Source of the DNA: CAJBVG01 sp943360385
GTDB taxonomy: Bacteria; Bacteroidota; Bacteroidia; Sphingobacteriales; Sphingobacteriaceae
Direction of reading: 5' to 3'
Assembly (NCBI GenBank): GCA_943360385.1
Contig: CALRIM020000086.1
Span: forward strand, 1-13,280
DNA length: 13,280 nt
Positions 5,678-12,068 of the stretch are shown piece after piece. Within the stretch, counting starts at the first letter, position 1. The number at the start of each line of letters is the position of its first letter. Under the pieces are notes generated by a model. The model was not told the DNA's origin, did not search any database, and worked only from the letters and a program-made list of their open reading frames with translations. Both the position numbers and the translations under genes were made by a program.

Positions 5678-5690
5678 ATTTTCTAATTGG

Positions 5691-6839
5691 CTAATTAGCT
5701 GTTACTACCTTCAACGTTTCCTTCACCACCTGCGCTCTACTTATCGCCACTTCTCTGCTTTCATCCACAACGGTTACATGTCCCATTTTGCGGAAGGGTT
5801 TGGTTATTTTTTTGCCGTATAAATGAACATAAACTCCTGGTAAATTTAACACTTCTTCCATGCCTTCATAAACAGCATCACCCGTATGTCCGTCTTCACC
5901 TAAAATATTAATCATTACCGAATGATTTTTCGCATCGGTATTTCCTAATGGTTGGTTAAATATTGCTCGTAAATGTTGTTCGAATTGTGAACTAATATTT
6001 CCTTCTATGGTTTGATGTCCGCTGTTATGTGGGCGTGGTGCCATTTCGTTTACTAATATTTCACCAGTTTTAGTAAGAAACATCTCTACCGCTAAAAGGC
6101 CTACTAGCTCTAGCTCTTCGGCAATTTTTACGGCAATGTTTTCTGCTTTCATGGCAGTATATTCCGAAACGTTTGCAGGCGAGACTAAAAATTCTACCAA
6201 GTTTGCTGTTGGATGAAAATCCATTTCTACTAAAGGAAAAGTTTTCGTTTCACCATTTTCATTTCTCGCAACAATTACAGCAATTTCTTTTTCGAAATCA
6301 ACTAATCTTTCAACCAAAGAAGGTGCATCAAATGCATGAGCAAAATCGTCTTTGGTACGCATAATTTGTACTCCTTTTCCGTCGTATCCATCCTTGCGTA
6401 ATTTCTGAACGTAAGGTAATCCCCAAATTAATTTTTCTAGTCCTTCTTTATTTTCTATTAATTGAAAATCGGAAGTTGGAATACCGTGATCTTTCATCCA
6501 TTGCTTCTGAACCCCTTTATCTCTTATCATTTTAATGATAGAAGGTTGAGGATACACAAGCTTTCCTTCGGATGCTAATTTCTCTAAGGCCTCTACATTT
6601 ACCTTTTCTATTTCGATGGTTATTAAATCTACCGTTTGTCCGAATTTATAAACGGTATCGAAATCGGTGATATCGCCAACGGTAAATTCATCACAAATAT
6701 TTTTACACGGAGCATTTGCATCTGGGTCTATTACGGAGCAAGTAACATTATAGTTCAACGCATTTTGAATCCACATTCTTCCTAATTGTCCTCCACCGAG
6801 GATTCCCACTTTTAAATTTCCATAGAATGTTTTCTTCAT
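5691..6839 (-). CDS. purK: 5-(carboxyamino)imidazole ribonucleotide synthase
   Basis: PurK is an ATP-grasp enzyme that uses ATP and bicarbonate to carboxylate AIR to N5-CAIR, the substrate of PurE. The 382-residue protein starts with a Rossmann-like GILGGGQLGRMW (12-23). It shows the ATP-grasp region VQKLRKDGYDGKGVQIM, then FEKEIAVIVARN, and the metal-binding end VNEMAPRPHNSGHQT. The start is the ATG at 6839, which overlaps the nuoB stop as ATGA. The frame is open to 6923, but that 28-residue basic extension lies inside nuoB and is not credible. Being coupled to nuoB is unusual; the natural partner purE lies further down on the same strand. The C-terminus ends Thr-Ala-Asn, where AATTAG encodes Asn-stop and is followed by CCAATTAG, so this stop too sits on a repeat word. 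Confidence 0.97.
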   Translation of the reverse strand: MKKTFYGNLKVGILGGGQLGRMWIQNALNYNVTCSVIDPDANAPCKNICDEFTVGDITDFDTVYKFGQTVDLITIEIEKVNVEALEKLASEGKLVYPQPSIIKMIRDKGVQKQWMKDHGIPTSDFQLIENKEGLEKLIWGLPYVQKLRKDGYDGKGVQIMRTKDDFAHAFDAPSLVERLVDFEKEIAVIVARNENGETKTFPLVEMDFHPTANLVEFLVSPANVSEYTAMKAENIAVKIAEELELVGLLAVEMFLTKTGEILVNEMAPRPHNSGHQTIEGNISSQFEQHLRAIFNQPLGNTDAKNHSVMINILGEDGHTGDAVYEGMEEVLNLPGVYVHLYGKKITKPFRKMGHVTVVDESREVAISRAQVVKETLKVVTAN

Positions 6840-7324
6840 ACTTTTTGAGCTAGTTCTCCGCTTTTTATTTTTCGTTGTAATTCTAATATTCCACCAATTA
6901 AGGCTTCGGGTCTGGGTGGACAACCTTGTATGTACACATCAACAGGAATAATCTGATCAACACCTTTTACTACATGATAACCATGTTGCCAATACGGCCC
7001 TCCACAATTAGCACAAGAGCCCATAGATATTACGTATCGAGGTTCTGGCATTTGTTCGTATAAGATTTTTATTCGCTCGGCCATTTTAAAAGTAACGGTA
7101 CCTGCGATTATTATTACGTCGGATTGGCGAGGTGAGGGGCGAGGGAAAACGCCGAAGCGTTCTAAATCGAAATTACCCGATTGAGAATCCATAAATTCAA
7201 TGGCACAACAAGCAATACCAAACCCCATTGGCCATAGGGAAGATAGTCGTGCCCAATTTAGAAGTTCTTCTAATTTGGTAACAACAACACCTTCGCGTTC
7301 CAATTGATGTGGTAATTTACTCAT
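6836..7324 (-). CDS. nuoB: NADH-quinone oxidoreductase subunit B (PSST/20-kDa type)
   Basis: NuoB carries iron-sulphur cluster N2, the last electron carrier before quinone in complex I. The 162-residue protein contains all the expected ligands: the paired Cys39-Cys40 in GIACCAIEF, Cys104 in GSCANCGG and Cys135 in QGCPPRPEAL. The intervening FGVFPRPSPRQSDVIIIAGTVT and MPEPRYVISMG are also canonical. The start is the ATG at 7324, overlapping the nuoA stop as ATGAGTAA. Its stop overlaps purK as ATGA. nuoC, which normally follows, is absent here and lies 4.8 kb away beside pdxH. Confidence 0.98.
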   Translation of the reverse strand: MSKLPHQLEREGVVVTKLEELLNWARLSSLWPMGFGIACCAIEFMDSQSGNFDLERFGVFPRPSPRQSDVIIIAGTVTFKMAERIKILYEQMPEPRYVISMGSCANCGGPYWQHGYHVVKGVDQIIPVDVYIQGCPPRPEALIGGILELQRKIKSGELAQKV

Positions 7325-7922
7325 TCGTTTCTTTTTTTATGGCCGAACGGAAAGGTGGTCTGCGAACCGTTGTTGGTGCAGGGTTTGAAGCTGCTGCAAC
7401 AGGTTCTGTGACTTCCACTTTTTCTTCGAGTTTAAATTCTTTTACGGTATAATTTAGTTGATTGATGGCATCATATAAATTCCTAGGAACAATTGCATCC
7501 GAAGTAGGAATAATTATCGTCGGACGAATCCATTCTAAATCTCCTTTACGCCAAACATATGCTAGTCCGAGTAATAGTATCACAATGAATATACTCATCT
7601 CTATCATGTTAAAAGCTGCCCAATGAGGAACCGTTGCTAATAAATTTTTATCTGCAAAAATAGTCGACCAAGGGAAAAGGAAAATCAGCTCTACATCAAA
7701 CAATAAAAATATGATGGCAATAATGTAGAAGCGCATGTTGAAAGGAGTTCTAGATGGTCCCTCTGTTACTTCACCACATTCATATGTAGAGTTTTTTATA
7801 GCATTAGGATTTCTTTTTTTCAGCATAGCATTTATAGCCATTCCGATGAGGATAAATGATATCCCTAAGAGCATGAATAATAGGATTTTCCCGAATTCGC
7901 TAAGTTCTCCGCTTGCTTGCAT
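7317..7922 (-). CDS. nuoA: NADH-quinone oxidoreductase subunit A with long C-terminal tail
   Basis: NuoA is a small membrane subunit at the joint of the two arms of complex I. Three membrane spans are visible, at about 12-33, 65-87 and 104-124. The conserved loop NSTYECGE (44-51, with Cys49) and the second-span motif FLLFDVELIFLFPW (72-85) are diagnostic. The family is usually about 120-135 residues. This protein has 201, with a tail from about 130 that is hydrophilic, then Pro/Ala-rich and basic. I chose the ATG at 7922; a TTG at 7928 is in frame but less likely. It follows the flavoprotein gene by 27 bp. TATTTTTG just before the start resembles the Bacteroidota -7 box (TAnnTTTG), but I see no matching -33 element, so read-through from upstream is also possible. 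Confidence 0.94.
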   Translation of the reverse strand: MQASGELSEFGKILLFMLLGISFILIGMAINAMLKKRNPNAIKNSTYECGEVTEGPSRTPFNMRFYIIAIIFLLFDVELIFLFPWSTIFADKNLLATVPHWAAFNMIEMSIFIVILLLGLAYVWRKGDLEWIRPTIIIPTSDAIVPRNLYDAINQLNYTVKEFKLEEKVEVTEPVAAASNPAPTTVRRPPFRSAIKKETNE

Positions 7923-7949
7923 GTTCAAAAATAGGAAAAAAACTCTGTT

Positions 7950-9143
7950 TTAATGCAGATTTTGAGCAATCACATATCCACAGGCCCATGCCCATTGGAA
8001 ATTATAGCCTCCCAACCATCCAGTAACATCAACACATTCGCCTCCGAAAAATAAACCTGGGACCTTTTTAGCTTCCAATGATTTTGAAGAAAGCTCGTTG
8101 GTATCTATTCCTCCGCGCATTACTTCGGCTTTTTCATATCCCTTATCTCCAGCAGGTATCACTTCAAAATGATGAATAGTATTTTCAATTAATTCTAATT
8201 CAGCATTACTCAATGATGCAATATTTTTATCGTACGGCAAATAAACCGACATGGCGTCGCATAATTTGTTGGGGAGAAATACACTTAAAAAATTTTGCAA
8301 TAATTTTTTACCATTGGATTGACGAGTTTCTTCAATTAATTTCCGAATAGATTGATGTGGTAAAAAGTTGATGTAAATAGGTTTTGGAGCTCTCCAATAA
8401 CTAGATATTTGTAAGATAGCAGGTCCACTTAATCCCCAGTGTGTAAATAAGATATTTTCTTCGAAAGAAATTTCCTCATTGCTTACTATAGAATGCACAC
8501 TGGTACCACTCATTTTTTCGAACCACTCTCGTTGTGCATGCCCAATAACCAATGGAACAAGGGCAGGAGCGGTCTTCGTAATTTTTAAATCGAATTGCTT
8601 CGCCACTTGAAATGCAAAATCTGTTGCACCCATTTTGGGTATTGGCAATCCGCCAGTAGCAATGACTACATTTTTACTTTTTACCGTTTTTCTATTTCCG
8701 TTTTTCGATATTAATACATCAAAATCTTCTTCATTCTTCTGAATTTCCAAAACAGAAGTATTGGTATAAATTTCTTGCCCGAGTTCTTCTATTAATTGTA
8801 CAAAAGCATTCACAATATCCGATGCCTTATTGCTAGTTGGAAATAATTGTCCGAGTGTTTTTTCTTGTCCTTCTATTCCGAACATTTCGAAGAACTGAAT
8901 AGTATCATCTACCGACCATTGTGATAGGGCCGATTTCACAAAGTGTTCGTTTTGAGAAATAAAATTAATGTCGGTTGTATGAATGTTGGTATAATTACAA
9001 CGCCCACCACCAGAGATAAGAATTTTAGCACCCACTTTATCAATATGCTCAATAACGATTGCTTTCTTCCCTAAATATCCAGCCTGAACGGCACACATCA
9101 ATCCACATGCACCACCACCAACTATAACGACATCAACCTCCAT
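7950..9143 (-). CDS. BaiN/HI0933 family flavoprotein (NAD(P)/FAD-dependent oxidoreductase)
   Basis: The 397-residue protein binds FAD. The N-terminal dinucleotide fold reads VVIVGGGACGLMCA (5-18) and ends in an acidic residue at the second strand (VIEHIDK). The family motif GGGRCNYTN (45-53) follows. The C-terminal FAD motif GLFFGGECVDVTGWLGGYNFQWAWACG is typical of the HI0933 family. Members include YhiN and BaiN-type proteins; physiological substrates are mostly unknown, and names such as aminoacetone oxidase or bile-acid reductase should not be carried over on this evidence. The gene begins 2 bp after the CoA-transferase stop and sits 27 bp before nuoA, so it looks like an operon member. 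Length and motifs are intact. Confidence 0.93.
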   Translation of the reverse strand: MEVDVVIVGGGACGLMCAVQAGYLGKKAIVIEHIDKVGAKILISGGGRCNYTNIHTTDINFISQNEHFVKSALSQWSVDDTIQFFEMFGIEGQEKTLGQLFPTSNKASDIVNAFVQLIEELGQEIYTNTSVLEIQKNEEDFDVLISKNGNRKTVKSKNVVIATGGLPIPKMGATDFAFQVAKQFDLKITKTAPALVPLVIGHAQREWFEKMSGTSVHSIVSNEEISFEENILFTHWGLSGPAILQISSYWRAPKPIYINFLPHQSIRKLIEETRQSNGKKLLQNFLSVFLPNKLCDAMSVYLPYDKNIASLSNAELELIENTIHHFEVIPAGDKGYEKAEVMRGGIDTNELSSKSLEAKKVPGLFFGGECVDVTGWLGGYNFQWAWACGYVIAQNLH

Positions 9144-9145
9144 AT

Positions 9146-10405
9146 TTATTTTTCTAAAAAAGATTTTAATAGAGATTCTCTATGATCTGGATGAGCGATA
9201 CTTATTAATGCTTTCGCTCTTTGCTCTAAATTTTTACCGAATAAATTTACAGAACCATATTCTGTAACCACATAATGTACGTGCCCACGTGTAGTTACAA
9301 CACCAGCGCCGGGTTTTAAGTTGAATACTATTTTCGATTCGCCTTTATTGGTGATAGATGGCATTGCAATAATAGGTTTACCATTATGTGAAATAGCCGC
9401 AGCGCGCATAAAGTCCATTTGTCCACCGATGCCCGAAAACATTCGGTTTCCGATGGAGTCGGCACATATTTGTCCGGTTAGATCTATTTCCAAAGCAGAA
9501 TTAATAGCTGTAACCTGATCGTTTCTGTAAATATTTAATGGAGAGTTGACGTAAATCACATCACGCATTTTTACGAGTGGATTATCATCTAAAAAATCGT
9601 ACACTTTTTTGCTTCCATAAGCGAAGGTTGCAACGATTTGATTTTTATCTATTTTCTTTTTACTTCCTGTAATAGCGCCTTTATTAAACAGATCTATTAG
9701 TCCATCCGAAAACATTTCGGTATGTATCCCAAGGTCTTTGTGATTTCCTAAACAAGAAAGCACCGCATCAGGAATAGCTCCTATACCCATTTGTAAACAA
9801 GCACCATCGTCTATTAATTCGGCAACATTTTTACCAATGTTTGTTTCAACTTCGGTAATTGAGTGAGGGTGCATTTCTGGAATAGTATCATTACATTCTA
9901 CACCAAAATTAATTTTACTTTTATGTATCATCCCATCGCCATGTGTGCGAGGCATATTTGGGTTTATTTGTGCAATTACAATTTTTGCGTATTCTACTGC
10001 AGTTAAACTTGTATCTACAGAAACGCCTAAACTACAATAACCATGGGTATCTGGAGGGGATACATGTATCAGAGCAACATCTAAAGGAAGAATATTCCTT
10101 TTAAATAATAAAGGTACTTCTGAAAGAAAAACTGGAATAAAATCGGCTCTTTTTTCATTAATTGCTTTACGAACATTAGCACCAATAAAAAAAGCATCGA
10201 GTTTAAAATGCTCTTCCATTCCAGGAGCGGTATAAGGCGCTTCACCTTCGGTGTGGAGGTGAACTATGTTTACATTTCTTAATTCATCTTTACGGGCACA
10301 CATCGCTTTAATGAGCAATTGTGGTGCAGCAGCTACACTATGAATAAAAACTCGGTTGTTTGATTGGATTTTTTTAACAGCTTCTTCAGCAGAACAAATA
10401 ATCAT
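9146..10405 (-). CDS. Acetyl-CoA hydrolase/transferase family protein
   Basis: This 419-residue enzyme belongs to the class I CoA-transferase group that includes 4-hydroxybutyrate CoA-transferase and acetyl-CoA:carboxylate CoA-transferases. The glycine loop LQMGIGAIPDAVL (204-216) binds CoA. HTEMFSDGLIDLF (228-240) contains Glu230, which fits the catalytic Glu that forms the glutamyl-CoA intermediate. GIGGQMDFMRAA (325-336) and VTEYGSVNLFGK (380-391) are conserved C-terminal blocks. The donor and acceptor cannot be told from sequence. It lies 1 bp from the beta-barrel gene and 2 bp from the flavoprotein gene, so all three are very likely one transcript. The ATG at 10405 is the only sensible start. 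Confidence 0.93.
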   Translation of the reverse strand: MIICSAEEAVKKIQSNNRVFIHSVAAAPQLLIKAMCARKDELRNVNIVHLHTEGEAPYTAPGMEEHFKLDAFFIGANVRKAINEKRADFIPVFLSEVPLLFKRNILPLDVALIHVSPPDTHGYCSLGVSVDTSLTAVEYAKIVIAQINPNMPRTHGDGMIHKSKINFGVECNDTIPEMHPHSITEVETNIGKNVAELIDDGACLQMGIGAIPDAVLSCLGNHKDLGIHTEMFSDGLIDLFNKGAITGSKKKIDKNQIVATFAYGSKKVYDFLDDNPLVKMRDVIYVNSPLNIYRNDQVTAINSALEIDLTGQICADSIGNRMFSGIGGQMDFMRAAAISHNGKPIIAMPSITNKGESKIVFNLKPGAGVVTTRGHVHYVVTEYGSVNLFGKNLEQRAKALISIAHPDHRESLLKSFLEK

Positions 10406-10406
10406 A

Positions 10407-10949
10407 TTATAATTTTAGGGATAAGGCGATTTGAAATAATTGGTTTTTCGAAGTAATAGCTTTTTCTAATTCAGATAAACCAACAATATAACGAGCAGAT
10501 GCACCTAGTTTCCATACATTCATTGAGGCACCAAATACAGCACTCACCTCCGAGTTATTGAAAGTTGGTACTGTTGTTATAGTATTAGAAATAGAGTTGA
10601 AATCTTTAGAAACCAATCTAGAAAATTGTGGACCTACATCAAGACTTACAAAGGGTAATAATTTTATACGAAGTAGAATAGGCATATCGATGTAATTCAA
10701 ATTTACTTCTTGGATGCCAGATTCTACATATCCTCTATTAGAGAAAAGTAATTCTGGTTGAATAGCCAAAACGATAACATCGAATTTTGCATAGGCACCT
10801 ACTAGGTAACCTTGTTTGAAATCTGTTTTTAAATTGGTGCTATAAATGTTCGAAAAATTTAAACCAGCTTTAACACCATAGCTTAAACCAAAGGCAAAGT
10901 TTGCTTTTGCAGCAGTTAGGAGGAGGATTGTGATCAGTAGTTTTTTCAT
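10407..10949 (-). CDS. Outer-membrane beta-barrel protein, PorT-like
   Basis: The 180-residue protein starts with a clear Sec signal peptide (MKKLLITILLLTAAKANFAFG), probably cut near residue 20-22. The mature part consists of alternating strands with aromatic ends: YGVKAGLNFSNI, then GYLVGAYAKF, LAIQPELLFSNRGY, NYIDMPILLRIKL and a last strand ending in Leu-Lys-Leu. This pattern fits the 8-stranded outer-membrane protein class named PorT family or outer membrane protein beta-barrel in Bacteroidota. The opening and the Pro-Glu-Leu-Leu-Phe strand are characteristic. The name does not imply that this is the gliding/T9SS protein PorT itself. It is the first gene of the series that continues into the CoA-transferase, flavoprotein and nuoAB. 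Confidence 0.87.
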   Translation of the reverse strand: MKKLLITILLLTAAKANFAFGLSYGVKAGLNFSNIYSTNLKTDFKQGYLVGAYAKFDVIVLAIQPELLFSNRGYVESGIQEVNLNYIDMPILLRIKLLPFVSLDVGPQFSRLVSKDFNSISNTITTVPTFNNSEVSAVFGASMNVWKLGASARYIVGLSELEKAITSKNQLFQIALSLKL

Positions 10950-10992
10950 TTGAGTATTGAGTAGTGTGTAATGTGTATTGAGTTAAAATTGT

Positions 10993-11020
10993 TTACCAGT
11001 TACCAGTTACCAATTACCAG
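10993..11020 (-). repeat. CTGGTAA heptamer array running through a stop codon
   Basis: On the plus strand the units are TTACCAG, TTACCAG, TTACCAA and TTACCAG, with a weak fifth (CTACGAG) at 11021-11027. On the minus strand, the sense of the SRPBCC gene, the array encodes the final Gly-Asn-Trp and supplies the TAA stop. The adjacent 10950-10985 is a second AT-rich repeat-like stretch built on TGAGTATTGAGT-type words, forming the leader of the beta-barrel gene. Confidence 0.85.
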
Positions 11021-11549
11021 CTACGAGATCAGGATCCAATTCCACCAAGCGTTTCAGTGCTTCCAAGTTCAATTGGTCTTGCGATTTAAACTGACTTTTA
11101 AAAAACACAAAAAGCGAGCGAAGGAACCAGTTTTTGGCATTTACTTCGTTGGAAATAACGACCTCCGTAGTGAATTGTTGTGGTTCAGAAAAAGTAATGG
11201 TTACATGGTTTTGGAGTACAGCATTATCTAAATTGTACTCGTATTTTTTAGCAGGAATGGAACTTGTGATTTTATGGTTTATTTCGAATACTTGATTTTT
11301 TTCTTTTAAAAATAGTTTGTATTCGGCACCAGATTGAAAGGGTTCTGATTTTATTTTTTCGATATGATCAAATCCTTGCATCCATTGGGCAAGTAATTTT
11401 TCGTTGGTAAAAACATCCCACGTTTGTTGAGCAGGGCGGTTGATGGTAATTTTTGATTCGTAAACAATAGTTGGCTTTACTACTCCTATAACATAGAATC
11501 CTAGGAAACAAGTAATAATGAAGCCAACTACATAAATTAATATTTTCAT
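11007..11549 (-). CDS. SRPBCC (START/Bet v 1-like) domain protein with N-terminal membrane anchor
   Basis: The protein has one hydrophobic segment at about 3-26, which may anchor it to the inner membrane or serve as an uncleaved signal. The SRPBCC fold follows: the opening strand YESKITINRPAQQTWDVFTNEKLLAQWMQG (30-59) is typical, then KSEPFQSGAEYKLFLKE, a run of antiparallel strands, and the long C-terminal helix (FKSQFKSQDQLNLEALKRLVE). The fold encloses a cavity for a hydrophobic ligand, which is unknown here. It follows the DUF4345 gene by 33 bp and is likely co-transcribed with it. The last residues, Gly-Asn-Trp, come from a heptamer repeat that also supplies the stop, so the natural C-terminus may once have differed. 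Confidence 0.85.
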   Translation of the reverse strand: MKILIYVVGFIITCFLGFYVIGVVKPTIVYESKITINRPAQQTWDVFTNEKLLAQWMQGFDHIEKIKSEPFQSGAEYKLFLKEKNQVFEINHKITSSIPAKKYEYNLDNAVLQNHVTITFSEPQQFTTEVVISNEVNAKNWFLRSLFVFFKSQFKSQDQLNLEALKRLVELDPDLVAGNW

Positions 11550-11582
11550 TGCATAAATTTATGCCACGAAAATACTAAAAAC

Positions 11583-11975
11583 TTAGTCTTTATTGCTTTT
11601 AAAATAAAGAAATAGAGAAATCCCAGCAAGGATTGTTTCTGTATAAATCCACTGAGTACCAAATGCACCTAAAGGTCCGTCTACCATAATGGTTATTAAC
11701 CTCGACACGGCATACGATCCCCAGAATACCCCTAAGAATAACATCCCTTTCCTAAGATCATTTTTCCATAGATAAATCATTACCATTAACAAAGGAATAC
11801 CAACACCCCCATAAATCCCCCTAATAGAGCTTAAGGCATCTGTATTATCTAGTTTTACTTTCACCAAGTCCATAACAGATTGTGGACTGTTAAACGCCAT
11901 AAGGCTAACACTGAGAATTCCTAAAATGGATATTGCCATTACAATGGAAGCCGAAATTTTAATCGTTTTATTCAT
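11583..11975 (-). CDS. DUF4345 family membrane protein
   Basis: This 130-residue protein has four hydrophobic spans at about 8-27, 52-70, 77-97 and 109-126. The motif SIRGIYGGVGIPLL (50-63) near the start of span 2 and the later SYAVSRLITIMVDG fit DUF4345, a small four-helix membrane family of unknown function. I chose the ATG at 11975 (MNKTIKISASIVM). The frame is open to 12059, but the extra 28 codons lie in the regulatory gap shared with the divergent AraC gene and do not look like family sequence. It heads a two-gene unit with the SRPBCC gene. The AraC-type regulator directly opposite is its likely controller. Confidence 0.82.
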   Translation of the reverse strand: MNKTIKISASIVMAISILGILSVSLMAFNSPQSVMDLVKVKLDNTDALSSIRGIYGGVGIPLLMVMIYLWKNDLRKGMLFLGVFWGSYAVSRLITIMVDGPLGAFGTQWIYTETILAGISLFLYFKSNKD

Positions 11976-12041
11976 ATGTATTTCTTTTATGTTTATTTTG
12001 GGCAAAAATCTATACTTTACACTTATCAATACTAACTTTAA

Positions 12042-12068
12042 ACGACAAAGCATAGACATTTTACGACA
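12042..12068 (+). promoter_or_regulatory. Possible AraC-type operator with helically phased GACA words
   Basis: Within the 92-bp gap between DUF4345 and the araC-like gene, GACA occurs at 12044, 12055 and 12065, spaced 11 and 10 bp, so all three face one side of the helix. The outer two are part of a longer match, ACGACA at 12042 and 12063, 21 bp apart, which is the spacing expected of AraC-family half-sites. The last overlaps the regulator's start codon, which would suit self-repression. The words are short, so chance is possible. Confidence 0.3.

Noticed and set aside
5549..5690. Series of Bacteroidota promoters (TAATTTG resembles TAnnTTTG)
   Set aside because: The spacing is one base short of the consensus and the word recurs only because of the array. 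No paired -33 elements are seen.
6840..6923. N-terminal extension of PurK by 28 residues to 6923
   Set aside because: It lies inside the well-conserved 3' end of nuoB and reads as a basic, unrelated peptide. The ATG at 6839 gives the canonical start and an ATGA overlap.
7923..7928. TTG start for nuoA two codons upstream
   Set aside because: An ATG two codons later gives an ordinary start. TTG starts are rare, and the TTG overlaps a possible -7 box.
11976..12059. N-terminal extension of the DUF4345 protein to 12059
   Set aside because: The extra residues cover the divergent regulatory gap and precede a clear MNK-type start for a membrane protein at 11975.
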